A DNA stretch of 64,000 nucleotides from JASMTM01 sp046483075. Its GTDB lineage: Bacteria; Thermotogota; Thermotogae; Petrotogales; Kosmotogaceae. The position numbers and the translations under genes are program-made. The stretch covers positions 14,518 to 78,517 of the forward strand of contig JAWODV010000112.1 in NCBI GenBank assembly GCA_046483075.1, written 5' to 3'. Under the pieces are notes generated by a model, which had not been told where the DNA came from, did not search any database, and was given only the letters and a program-made list of their open reading frames with translations. Shown one piece after another: positions 9,417 to 17,390 of the stretch (position 1 is its first letter; each line of letters starts with the position of its first letter).

Positions 9417-10733
9417 ATGTTTGAAGAAATTCAAGATAAGTTAGGAAGAGCGTTTAAGCTATTAAGTGGAAAGGGCAGAATTACTGAAAGCAATATTAAA
9501 GAAGTGGTAAGACAAATAAAACTGTCATTGCTTGAAGCAGATGTAAATTATCACGTTGTTAAAAAATTTATAGATAGAGTTAAGGAAAAAGCACTCGGTG
9601 AAGAGGTTTTAAAAAGTTTTTCGCCTGATCAGCAGTTTATAAAAATTGTGAGAGACGAACTTGTTAAAGTTTTGGGTGAAACAGAGATCGGATTGAACAC
9701 TCAGGGACACCCAACGAGAATTATGGTTGTGGGTCTACAGGGTAGTGGAAAAACAACATCATGTGCAAAATTGGCATTGAAATTGAGAAAAGAAGGTAAG
9801 AATCCTTTATTGGTTGCTGCAGATGTTTATCGTCCTGCTGCTATCGATCAACTTGAACAGCTGGGTAAGGAAATAGACATAACCGTTTTTTCTGGTGATA
9901 AAAAAAGACCCCTTAAGATAGTTAAGGAAGCTCAAAAAAAGGCCACAAAGGAACTTTTTGATGTCTTAATAATGGACACTGCTGGAAGATTGCATATAGA
10001 TGAGAAAATGATGGATGAACTAAATTCAATATCTAAAGAAACTTCTCCACAAGAAATATTAATGGTTATTGATGCAATGACCGGACAGGACGCAGTTAAT
10101 TCTGCAAACAGATTTAATGAAGTTCTGGAGCTTACCGGTTTTATTGTCACAAAAATCGATGGAGATGCCCGTGGAGGAGTCATTCTCTCTATAAGGGAAG
10201 TTACAGGAAAACCTGTGAAATTTGTGGGTGTATCGGAAAAACCAGATGGACTTGAGCACTTTTATCCCGATAGAATGGCAGGTAGAATACTAGGAATGGG
10301 TGACATGCTATCACTTATTGATAAGCTCCAGTCTAACGTTGATCAAGAAAAGGCTAAAAAGCTTGAAAAGAAATTTGTAGAGAATAAATTTGATCTGGAA
10401 GATTTTCTCGAACAACTAAAAGAAATAAAGAAAATGGGTTCATTATCCAGTATGCTTGAAATGATTCCAGGAATGCCAAAGAACGTAGATCTTTCTTCAG
10501 GTGAGAAAAATATGATATTCACCGAAGCAATAATTAATTCAATGACAATGGAAGAGAGAAGAAATCCAAGAATAATTAACTATAGCAGAAAGCAAAGAAT
10601 CGCAAAGGGAAGCGGCACAAACATACAGGAAGTTAATAGACTGTTGAAGACCTACGATCAGATGAAAACAATGATGAAAAAGTTTGGAAAAAGAGGAAAG
10701 ATGCCAAAATCATTTAAAGGACTACCATTTTAA
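9417..10733 (+). CDS. ffh: Signal recognition particle protein Ffh
   Basis: This 438-aa GTPase binds 4.5S RNA and signal sequences to deliver membrane and secreted proteins. The NG domain shows the P-loop GLQGSGKTT (~104-112), DVYRPAAIDQL, DTAGRLH and TKIDGDARGG. The M domain (from ~300) is methionine-rich and carries the RNA-binding stretch around NYSRKQRIAKGSG. I chose ATG 9417, 6 nt after GGAGGT; an in-frame GTG at 9363 would add 18 residues unlike the family. It heads a block of ribosome and secretion genes that ends with lepB. Confidence 0.97.
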   Translation: MFEEIQDKLGRAFKLLSGKGRITESNIKEVVRQIKLSLLEADVNYHVVKKFIDRVKEKALGEEVLKSFSPDQQFIKIVRDELVKVLGETEIGLNTQGHPTRIMVVGLQGSGKTTSCAKLALKLRKEGKNPLLVAADVYRPAAIDQLEQLGKEIDITVFSGDKKRPLKIVKEAQKKATKELFDVLIMDTAGRLHIDEKMMDELNSISKETSPQEILMVIDAMTGQDAVNSANRFNEVLELTGFIVTKIDGDARGGVILSIREVTGKPVKFVGVSEKPDGLEHFYPDRMAGRILGMGDMLSLIDKLQSNVDQEKAKKLEKKFVENKFDLEDFLEQLKEIKKMGSLSSMLEMIPGMPKNVDLSSGEKNMIFTEAIINSMTMEERRNPRIINYSRKQRIAKGSGTNIQEVNRLLKTYDQMKTMMKKFGKRGKMPKSFKGLPF

Positions 10734-10763
10734 ATAGATAAATATTTCAGGAGGTGTAAGTAA

Positions 10764-11054
10764 GTGTTAAGAATCAGATTAACCAGAATGGGAAGAAGAA
10801 ACAGGCCTTTTTACAGGGTCATTGTTGTGGATTCAAAGAAAAGACGAGATGCAGCGTACATTGATATGTTAGGTTATTACGACCCAATAAAGAATCCTGC
10901 AGTTAGCAATATTAATGCAGAAAGAGCAATTGAGTGGATTATGAAAGGAGCAAGACCTACAGATACTGTACGATCAATATTTTCTAAATTTGGAATTATG
11001 CAAAAAGTACACGAGTTAAAACTTGAGAATAAGAAAAAAGGTGAAGAGAAATAG
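10764..11054 (+). CDS. rpsP: 30S ribosomal protein S16
   Basis: This 96-aa protein begins MLRIRLTRMGRRNRPFYR, the conserved S16 start, and includes the expected lengths of all domains. S16 stabilises the 5' domain of 16S rRNA during 30S assembly. The start codon is GTG, preceded by a strong CAGGAGGTG at 10748-10756. It follows ffh by 30 bp and is followed at once by khpA. Confidence 0.98.
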   Translation: MLRIRLTRMGRRNRPFYRVIVVDSKKRRDAAYIDMLGYYDPIKNPAVSNINAERAIEWIMKGARPTDTVRSIFSKFGIMQKVHELKLENKKKGEEK

Positions 11055-11055
11055 T

Positions 11056-11289
11056 ATGAAGGAGTTTTTAGAGAATATTTTAAAGGGAATTGTCAAAAGT
11101 CCTGAAAAATTGGAAATTGTAGAAAGAAGAGAATCAGAAAATAAAATCATTTATGAGATAAGAGCTGCTGAAGAAGATATTGGACAGATCATTGGGAAAA
11201 ATGGGCGAACTATAAAATCCATAAATGTTTTGATGAATGCATTTTCAGGTGGTACGAACAGCAACTTTACATTAAAGGTGATTAGGTGA
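11056..11289 (+). CDS. khpA: KH-domain RNA-binding protein KhpA (YlqC family)
   Basis: This 77-aa protein is a single KH domain with the RNA-gripping GxxG loop in IGKNGRTI (~45-52). Known family members bind many RNAs and often pair with KhpB. I chose ATG 11056, just after the rpsP stop; a longer in-frame opening from 11023 lies inside rpsP and adds a non-conserved lysine-rich stretch. Its location between rpsP and rimM is the usual one. Confidence 0.93.
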   Translation: MKEFLENILKGIVKSPEKLEIVERRESENKIIYEIRAAEEDIGQIIGKNGRTIKSINVLMNAFSGGTNSNFTLKVIR

Positions 11290-11852
11290 GAGTAACTGTT
11301 GAAGATTTGCAAAGAAACTGGATTCCCATTGCAAAAGTAATAAAACCTCATGGAGTTAGAGGTGAGGTTAAAACTAAGTTTTTTTCTGATGATGAAAAAC
11401 TACTGGAAAATTTAGGTGAAGGGGTATTGTTTAGAGAAAAGGATAACCTGATCGTAAATATTAGGATTAAAGGACTGAAAGAGACACCAAAGGGATACAT
11501 TGTAGCTTTTGAGGGATTCAATGATATAGGAAATGCAGAACGGATTAGGAATAGTGTTTTGTACATAAATAAAGATCAACTGCCCTTAACAGAAAATGAC
11601 GAATTCTATTTTTTTCAGTTAATGGATTGTGAAGTATATGATAATAACGGTTCATCCGTTGGTATTGTAAGCGATATTATCGAAACGGGTGCCAATGAAG
11701 TTCTTGTTGTGACAAGACAAACGTCTAGATTTTCATCTGTGGAGGAATTAATTCCATTTACAAAGGAATTTGTAAAGGATATCGATCTTTGTAAAAAAAG
11801 GATAGTGGCTAAAAAACCAATTTATGAGGAGTTGCCACCGGATGGCAAATAA
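11286..11852 (+). CDS. rimM: Ribosome maturation factor RimM
   Basis: This 188-aa protein assists 16S 3'-domain assembly and binds S19. The N-terminal barrel carries WIPIAKVIKPHGVRGEVK and the C-terminal PRC-barrel begins around YFFQLMDCEVYD (~98). The GTG start overlaps the khpA stop (GTGA), indicating coupling. It overlaps the trmD start by 11 nt. Confidence 0.95.
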   Translation: MRVTVEDLQRNWIPIAKVIKPHGVRGEVKTKFFSDDEKLLENLGEGVLFREKDNLIVNIRIKGLKETPKGYIVAFEGFNDIGNAERIRNSVLYINKDQLPLTENDEFYFFQLMDCEVYDNNGSSVGIVSDIIETGANEVLVVTRQTSRFSSVEELIPFTKEFVKDIDLCKKRIVAKKPIYEELPPDGK

Positions 11853-12597
11853 GGAATTATCAATAAAGGTTTTGACGATTTTTCCAGATATGTTTTTGCC
11901 ATTGCTCAAATGGGGTATAATCTCAAGATCAATTAAAGAGGGTATTTTGGAAATAAATCCAATGGATTTAAGAGATTTTACTGACGATAGGCATAGAACT
12001 ACAGATGATTACCCCTATGGAGGAGGCAGTGGTCTTGTAATGAAAGCTCAACCCTTTTTTCGTGCTTATGAATCTATAAAGAAAGAAGGGATCGAACCTT
12101 ACGTAATATTTACATCTCCCCGGGGAAAATTATTTGATAATGATAAGGCCAAAGAGCTATCAGAAAAAAAGAATCTGCTTTTCCTTTGCGGAAGATATGA
12201 AGGTGTAGATGAGAGAGTTATGACAATTGTAGATGATGAACTATCCATTGGAGATTTTGTTTTAAGTGGTGGAGAGCTTGCAACAATGGTCATGATAGAT
12301 TCTATTTCTCGATTTGTTCCAGGTGTGGTTGGAGATATTCAATCGGTAAAAAGAGATTCATTTTATAGTGAAATACTGGACCATTCACATTATACGAGAC
12401 CAAAAGATGTAGAGAATTTGAAGGTTCCAGAGGTCTTACTAAGTGGTGATCATGAAAGAATAGAGATTTATAGACGTAAAGAAAGCCTTTTGAAAACGAT
12501 TATGAGAAGACCCGATTTGTTTATGAAACATGAATTTGATCAGATTGATAAAAAGTCGCTAATTGAGATTATCAAGGAGAACGTTGAAGATGTTTGA
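11842..12597 (+). CDS. trmD: tRNA (guanine-N1)-methyltransferase TrmD
   Basis: This 251-aa SPOUT enzyme methylates G37 of tRNAs with G36 to prevent +1 frameshifting. It shows LTIFPDMF at the start, PYGGGSGLVMKAQPF near 60, and the trefoil-knot motifs LCGRYEGVDERV and ELSIGDFVLSGGE (~110-140). I chose ATG 11842 with AGGAG at 11827-11831; the frame is open further upstream inside rimM, but those residues are not TrmD-like. It overlaps the next gene by 8 nt. Confidence 0.97.
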   Translation: MANKELSIKVLTIFPDMFLPLLKWGIISRSIKEGILEINPMDLRDFTDDRHRTTDDYPYGGGSGLVMKAQPFFRAYESIKKEGIEPYVIFTSPRGKLFDNDKAKELSEKKNLLFLCGRYEGVDERVMTIVDDELSIGDFVLSGGELATMVMIDSISRFVPGVVGDIQSVKRDSFYSEILDHSHYTRPKDVENLKVPEVLLSGDHERIEIYRRKESLLKTIMRRPDLFMKHEFDQIDKKSLIEIIKENVEDV

Positions 12598-13156
12598 TAA
12601 TTTATATGTGGCATTATTACACTACCCAGTTTTAGGAAGAAATGGTAATATTGTGTCAAGTGCTGTTACTAATATGGATGTACATGATATTGCGAGAACA
12701 TGTAGAACATATAATATTGCAGGATATTACATTATTAGTAATCTGCCTGCACAAGGGGAAATAGTTGAAAATGTTCTACATTACTGGACAGAGGATTTTG
12801 GTAAGGAATATAATCCAAGCAGAACCAAAGCGTTGAAGATAGTTAGAACAGCTTCTTATCTTGAAGATGCTCTGGAAGAAATTGAACGAAATGAAGTAAT
12901 GAAACCCAAACTTGTCTTTACTTCAGCAAAAAAGAACAAAAACATGTTTACATATAATCAATTTAGAAAGATTGTAAGAAATAGTGAAGAACCAATAGTT
13001 TTATTGTTTGGAACAAGCTGGGGTTTACCGAAAGAAATACGTAAAATATGTGATTATACACTGGAGCCTATAAGGCAGGAAGCATCCTTCAATCATTTAT
13101 CGGTTAGGGCTGCAGTAGCGATAATACTTGATAGAATAATAGGAGAGACTATCTAA
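12590..13156 (+). CDS. Second SPOUT-fold RNA methyltransferase (TM1570-like)
   Basis: This 188-aa protein looks like the small stand-alone SPOUT methylase family found next to trmD in Thermotoga (Methyltrn_RNA_4 type). It begins NLYVALLHYPVLGRNG, continues with TNMDVHDIARTCRTYNI, and ends with a knot-like stretch (PIVLLFGTSWGLPKEI, then EASFNHLSVRAAVAIILDR). RNA target is unknown. ATG 12590 overlaps the trmD end. The position between trmD and rplS suggests an rRNA or tRNA substrate, by inference only. Confidence 0.82.
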   Translation: MFDNLYVALLHYPVLGRNGNIVSSAVTNMDVHDIARTCRTYNIAGYYIISNLPAQGEIVENVLHYWTEDFGKEYNPSRTKALKIVRTASYLEDALEEIERNEVMKPKLVFTSAKKNKNMFTYNQFRKIVRNSEEPIVLLFGTSWGLPKEIRKICDYTLEPIRQEASFNHLSVRAAVAIILDRIIGETI

Positions 13157-13189
13157 CAATAAATCAAGAATAAATCAGGAGGGATAACA

Positions 13190-13537
13190 ATGGATAAGTA
13201 TATCAGATCAATCGAAAACGATTATGCCAGAAATGATATGCCTGAATTGAGATCTGGTGACGCAGTAAGAGTCAATGTCAAGGTAAAAGAAGGAAATAAA
13301 GAAAGAACTCAGTCTTTTGAAGGGGTAGTAATAAGAATAAAAGGCTCAGGCGTTCATAAGACATTAACGGTTAGAAGAATAGGGGTATTGGGCATTGGTG
13401 TAGAAAGAGTTTTTCCAATTTCCAGTCCTTCAGTTGAAAGCATAGTGCGTCTTAGAAAAGGTAAGGTAAGAAGATCCAAACTCTATTATCTACGTAATAT
13501 AAAAGGAAAGATGAGAATCAAACAGAAGAGGGGCTGA
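13190..13537 (+). CDS. rplS: 50S ribosomal protein L19
   Basis: This 115-aa protein matches L19, which sits at the 30S-50S interface. Conserved stretches are GDAVRVNVKVKEGNKERTQSFEGVVI and the end YLRNIKGKMRIKQKRG (each seen here in full). AGGAGGG at 13177-13183 gives a strong start at ATG 13190. It follows the SPOUT gene by 33 bp and is 4 bp ahead of lepB. Confidence 0.98.
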   Translation: MDKYIRSIENDYARNDMPELRSGDAVRVNVKVKEGNKERTQSFEGVVIRIKGSGVHKTLTVRRIGVLGIGVERVFPISSPSVESIVRLRKGKVRRSKLYYLRNIKGKMRIKQKRG

Positions 13538-13541
13538 AATA

Positions 13542-14405
13542 GTGTCAGCCAAAGCCAGAAACAAAGATAGCAAAAATGAATCAAAAGCTGCCCGGGAACT
13601 AAAAGAGTGGGGCAAAGCGTTGGCTTATGCAATAGTTTTTGGAACAATTATCAGACTATTCATGTTTGAAACAATGATGGTTCCTACTCCTTCGATGGTT
13701 CCCACTATCGAAGTTGGTGACAGACTATTTGTGGAGAAAATTACGTATGATTTTAAAACTCCGAATTATGGTGACATTGTGGTCTTTTGGGCTCCTCATG
13801 TTGACAAACAGGCACTTGAAATGTTGAGACCCTTTGATAAATTTATGAACATGTTTTCTCCTGAGGAATTTAAGGGTCATGTGAAATATGTGAAAAGGTT
13901 GGTTGGAAAACCCGGAGACACTCTGGAGTTAAAAATTGCACCCGAGTATGAAGATAGCAGACAAACACTACTAACATTACCAGCTGATTCCCAGGCAAGA
14001 TATCAGATTTACATAAATGGGAAGTTAACAGCAGAACTGGCTATGCAAAGATATTCAAGAATAGGGATTTTTGCAGAACCGGAGTTTTATAAAGGGTTGG
14101 CACATCCGGATCAGGTCCATTCAATATATGATGAATATTTTAAGTATTACCAGCAGGTAATAGAATACACAAGTTATTATGATGAAATACTTAAACCACT
14201 TGATATGGACAAATACATTGAGCAGGATCCTACAACAAAATTTGTTAAAATCACAATTCCTGAAGGTTTTTATTTTTTTATGGGTGATAACTCGGAGAAC
14301 AGTTTTGATTCAAGATTCTTTGGTTTTGTTCCAGAAAAAAACATTGTTGGTGCACCAATGTTAAGAATCTGGCATATTTCTAGGTTTGGTCCCATACAAA
14401 AATAA
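13542..14405 (+). CDS. lepB: Type I signal peptidase
   Basis: This 287-aa membrane protease removes signal peptides after export. A transmembrane segment lies at about 25-45. The catalytic Ser is in PTPSMVP (S51) and the Lys in VKRLVGKPGD (K118); box E is MGDNSENSFDSR near residue 248. A non-conserved ~90-residue insert (about 135-225) enlarges the extracytoplasmic part. The start is GTG. The many exported proteins in this window would be its substrates. The gene ends in a strong terminator. Confidence 0.96.
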   Translation: MSAKARNKDSKNESKAARELKEWGKALAYAIVFGTIIRLFMFETMMVPTPSMVPTIEVGDRLFVEKITYDFKTPNYGDIVVFWAPHVDKQALEMLRPFDKFMNMFSPEEFKGHVKYVKRLVGKPGDTLELKIAPEYEDSRQTLLTLPADSQARYQIYINGKLTAELAMQRYSRIGIFAEPEFYKGLAHPDQVHSIYDEYFKYYQQVIEYTSYYDEILKPLDMDKYIEQDPTTKFVKITIPEGFYFFMGDNSENSFDSRFFGFVPEKNIVGAPMLRIWHISRFGPIQK

Positions 14406-14430
14406 AACCGGGTTTTAAACCCGGTTTTTT
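14404..14430. terminator. Bidirectional terminator between lepB and tRNA-Ser
   Basis: A 12-bp stem (14404-14415 with 14417-14428, core CCGGGTTT/AAACCCGG) is followed by T6 on the plus strand. On the minus strand the stem is followed by TTTTATTTTT, so it can also end the tRNA-Ser transcript. The last T overlaps the encoded CCA end of the tRNA. Confidence 0.88.
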
Positions 14431-14517
14431 GGCGGAGGCGGTGGGACTCGAACCCACAAGGGGCATTCACCCCACCGATTTTCAAGACCGGCTCCTTGCC
14501 AATTAGGATACGCCTCC
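14430..14517 (-). tRNA. tRNA-Ser (anticodon TGA)
   Basis: The reverse complement folds as an 88-nt class II tRNA. Acceptor GGAGGCG pairs with CGCCTCC, the discriminator is G, and CCA is encoded. The anticodon loop CTTGAAA gives TGA (decodes UCN/UCA). A long variable arm (GGGGTGAATGCCCC region) and a T-arm GTGGG-TTCGAGT-CCCAC are present. It is transcribed against lepB and folE2 from its own promoter. Confidence 0.96.
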
Positions 14518-14526
14518 ACAGGGTTC

Positions 14527-14555
14527 ATTATAACCTTTGTTAAAAAAGTCTTCAA
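14527..14555 (-). promoter_or_regulatory. Promoter of tRNA-Ser
   Basis: On the minus strand TTGAAG (14555-14550) and TATAAT (14532-14527) are exactly 17 bp apart, and the tRNA 5' end follows 9 bp later. The -35 box touches the folE2 Shine-Dalgarno on the other strand. Confidence 0.8.
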
Positions 14556-14568
14556 GAGGTTGAATTAT

Positions 14569-15345
14569 ATGAAGGATATTCAAAGTGAACTTGACAACAG
14601 AAATATTTTCATTGACATGGTGGGAATAAGATCGCTGGAATACCCGATTGTTGTACTTGATAGAAAAGAAGGAAAACAGAACACAATAGGGCAATTTGAT
14701 CTTTTTGTAGATTTACCTCAAAATTTCAGAGGCACCCATATGTCAAGATTTGTTGAGGTTTTAAACAGACACAATAAGAAGATCACACCAAAAAATATGC
14801 GTTCGATCTTACAGGATATGAGAGAGTCTCTTAAAGCCAAAGTTGCCCACATTAATGTATCATTTCCTTACTTTATGAAAAAGGCAGCACCAATCAGTAA
14901 AATTGAAAGCTACAGCAGATTTCACTGTTCTTTTATAACTACAATGAATAAAAGTTTTGACTTCATTCTTGAGGTTAATATACCTGTTATGACTGTATGT
15001 CCCTGCTCCAGGGAGATAAGTGATCGTGGCGCTCATAATCAACGAGCCAACGTACGAGTAAAGATAAGAATGAATTCTCTGGTATGGATAGAAGAGCTTA
15101 TTGAATATTCGGAAAAATCAGCAAGTGCTCCCATTTTTAGTTTACTAAAAAGAGAAGATGAACGTTTTATAACGGAGCTTTCATATGATAGGCCACGTTT
15201 TGTAGAAGATTTGTCCAGGGAAGTTGTCCTATATTTAGAAGAAGACGAGCGTATAGATTGGTACAGGGTAGAGGTCTCGAGTCAGGAATCAATACATAAT
15301 CACGAAGCCTATGCCTGCATAGAAAAAGGTGGAAAATGGTTTTAG
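14569..15345 (+). CDS. folE2: GTP cyclohydrolase I, FolE2 type (GCYH-IB)
   Basis: This 258-aa enzyme converts GTP to 7,8-dihydroneopterin triphosphate, the first step towards folate or queuosine. It belongs to the metal-flexible FolE2 family, not FolE1: the signature MTVCPCSREISDRGAHNQR with its metal-binding Cys is at about 143-161, and the end ESIHNHEAYA is typical. I chose ATG 14569 with AGAGGT 8 nt upstream. It overlaps rsmG by 10 nt. Confidence 0.93.
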   Translation: MKDIQSELDNRNIFIDMVGIRSLEYPIVVLDRKEGKQNTIGQFDLFVDLPQNFRGTHMSRFVEVLNRHNKKITPKNMRSILQDMRESLKAKVAHINVSFPYFMKKAAPISKIESYSRFHCSFITTMNKSFDFILEVNIPVMTVCPCSREISDRGAHNQRANVRVKIRMNSLVWIEELIEYSEKSASAPIFSLLKREDERFITELSYDRPRFVEDLSREVVLYLEEDERIDWYRVEVSSQESIHNHEAYACIEKGGKWF

Positions 15346-16031
15346 ATAGTAATTCACCTGAAGAAAAACTACGTCATTTTTTGAAACTGCTTCTAAACTC
15401 CCCTCACAATTTGACATCAATAAAAAAAACTGAACAAGCTTACATTAAGCATGTAGAAGATATTGTAAAACCCTTTGAAGGGAAAACATTAACGGGACTT
15501 TTTATCGATGTGGGTACAGGTGGAGGGATGCCCGGTCTGGTTATGGCAATCAAGTTTCCTGAAACAAGGTGGGTTCTGATAGATTCTGTTAAAAAAAAGA
15601 TAAGTGAAGTAGAACGGTTTGTTCGAGAGCTTAAACTTGGAAATGTAAATACGCTTCGGGGTAGGGCCGAAGAATTACCGGATAAATATAGAGAGTATTT
15701 TGATGGAGCCTTTTCACGAGCCATAAGCAAAACAGATATTACCCTTGAACTCTGTGCACCTTTTGTAAAAAATGGTGGCGATTGCTATATTTACAAAGGT
15801 CCGTCTTGGAAAAAAGAAAAAGATAGGGTAATTAAAGCTTGCGCAATACTTGGTTTTAGTGAACCTGATGTTATTGATTATAGGCTTACAGATGACTCAA
15901 TGCGGTCATTGCTTATTTGCAGGAAGCTAAGAAAGACGCCCAAGATTTTCCCAAGACGGGTTGGAAAGGCTTTCAAAAAACCAATTGGTGTTTATTCGGA
16001 AAAAATTCAGGGTGATTGTTTTGAACGTTAA
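15336..16031 (+). CDS. rsmG: 16S rRNA (guanine-N7)-methyltransferase RsmG
   Basis: This 231-aa Rossmann methyltransferase modifies G527 of 16S rRNA. The SAM-binding loop is LFIDVGTGGGMPGLVMAI (~50-67). The N-terminal helix region carries HNLTSIKKTEQAYIKHVED, and GRAEELPDKYREYFDGAFSRA follows the binding core. The C-terminal tail after about 195 (KTPKIFPRRVGKAFKKPIG) is typical. Its start lies inside folE2 and its end covers the rsmI start, so all three look coupled. Confidence 0.92.
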   Translation: MVLDSNSPEEKLRHFLKLLLNSPHNLTSIKKTEQAYIKHVEDIVKPFEGKTLTGLFIDVGTGGGMPGLVMAIKFPETRWVLIDSVKKKISEVERFVRELKLGNVNTLRGRAEELPDKYREYFDGAFSRAISKTDITLELCAPFVKNGGDCYIYKGPSWKKEKDRVIKACAILGFSEPDVIDYRLTDDSMRSLLICRKLRKTPKIFPRRVGKAFKKPIGVYSEKIQGDCFER

Positions 16032-16731
16032 TAAAAGAGGAGAACTCTGGCTTGTAGGTACACCTATAGGTAATCTCGATGATATTACATTGAGGGCACT
16101 AAAGATATTAAAAAAAAGCGAAGTTATACTTGCTGAAGATACACGAAGGATAAGAAAACTACTTATTCATTTTGATATTATGAGTAAATATATCATTAGC
16201 CTTAATGTTAACAATCAAACTAAACAGATACCAGGTATTTTGAGATTATTGAATGAAGGTAAGACAATTTCTCTTGTTTCAGATGCAGGTATGCCTGTGA
16301 TTTCGGATCCCGGGAATGAATTGGTTGAAGAATGTATAAAAAATGGATATAAAGTTGATATAGCTCCCGGACCAAGTTCTGTTTCAACTGCAATTGCAAT
16401 TAGTGGTTTTCCAGGTTCACATTATACTTTTTTTGGTTTTATTCCAAGGGGGAAGAACCGCCGTAGATTGTTTAGAAAAATATCAGAAGGGTTATATAAT
16501 GATTCATTGCTTGTTTTTTTTGATTCACCCTACAGACTTAAAAACACTTTGAAGGATTGGCTTAATTTAGTAGATGATAGATTTTGTTTTATCGCCCGCG
16601 AATTAACCAAAGTACATCAGGAACTTTATAAAGGAACAGTAAGTCAGCTTATTTCATATTTTGATAATGATAAAATTCTTGGTGAAATAACCGTAGTTAT
16701 GTCAGGTATAAAGGTAGAAAGGGAGGGCTGA
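16021..16731 (+). CDS. rsmI: 16S rRNA (cytidine-2'-O)-methyltransferase RsmI
   Basis: This 236-aa tetrapyrrole-methylase-fold protein modifies C1402 of 16S rRNA. It begins with GELWLVGTPIGNLDDIT, then EVILAEDTRRIRKLL and VSDAGMPVISDPG, all diagnostic. It is shorter than the usual ~275-285 aa because the C-terminal ~45 residues common in proteobacterial RsmI are absent. The start is TTG 16021 with AGGGTG 6 nt upstream; a GTG at 16012 is an alternative. It overlaps rsmG by 11 nt. Confidence 0.92.
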   Translation: MNVNKRGELWLVGTPIGNLDDITLRALKILKKSEVILAEDTRRIRKLLIHFDIMSKYIISLNVNNQTKQIPGILRLLNEGKTISLVSDAGMPVISDPGNELVEECIKNGYKVDIAPGPSSVSTAIAISGFPGSHYTFFGFIPRGKNRRRLFRKISEGLYNDSLLVFFDSPYRLKNTLKDWLNLVDDRFCFIARELTKVHQELYKGTVSQLISYFDNDKILGEITVVMSGIKVEREG

Positions 16732-16733
16732 AA

Positions 16734-17384
16734 ATGGATATTAGATTATTATTTAGATCCTTTCTTGCTTTGACACCGGGAATTGTTATTGCAATTATGA
16801 TTCATGAGTTTGTCCATTATAGGCTGTATCTCTATTTTACCGGGTTCAAAAAAAGAGACCTTCCTTCACTTGGTTTTATAAAAAGGTTTGATCCATTGGG
16901 TCTGCTTATGTACTATCTTTTTAATTTTGGATGGTCAAGACCATATCCAATTAACTACTGGAAACTCAAACGAAAGGGAACATCAAAAGCACTTTTAACT
17001 GCTTTCTCTGGTCCTATTGCTAACTTTTTAGTTGGATTTGCAACTGCTGTAGTATTATTTTTTACGGATCTGAATGTTTTTTGTACTGTTACAAACGAAG
17101 CACCAATTGCATTTCCTTTTATGAATTACATTTCCGATGCTCTTTACTGGACAATGTTAGTTAATTTTAATACGTCTCTATTTAATCTGCTTCCTTTACC
17201 ACCGCTGGATGGATCTTCAGTATTGATGGTTCTAGTTCCTGAAGAACAAGTTCAATGGCTGGCCAAATATCAATTATACGGATTACTTGCCCTTGTTGTT
17301 CTTTCATTATTAGGAATAATCCAGCTTATTATGTGGCCAATTACAAAACTGACAAGTTTTCTTGCCCTGGTCTTAACTTCTTAA
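16734..17384 (+). CDS. Site-2-protease family (M50) membrane zinc metallopeptidase
   Basis: This 216-aa polytopic protein has the S2P active-site pair. IHEFVHY (HExxH, about residue 23-27) lies in the first membrane helix, and NLLPLPPLDGSS (the NPDG-type motif with the third metal ligand) lies at about 154-165. Four or five hydrophobic segments are visible. It resembles the short Rip/YwhC-type members without PDZ domains. The substrate is unknown. It starts 2 bp after rsmI and ends 6 bp before the convergent large secreted-protein gene. Confidence 0.85.
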   Translation: MDIRLLFRSFLALTPGIVIAIMIHEFVHYRLYLYFTGFKKRDLPSLGFIKRFDPLGLLMYYLFNFGWSRPYPINYWKLKRKGTSKALLTAFSGPIANFLVGFATAVVLFFTDLNVFCTVTNEAPIAFPFMNYISDALYWTMLVNFNTSLFNLLPLPPLDGSSVLMVLVPEEQVQWLAKYQLYGLLALVVLSLLGIIQLIMWPITKLTSFLALVLTS

Positions 17385-17390
17385 TTTTAG

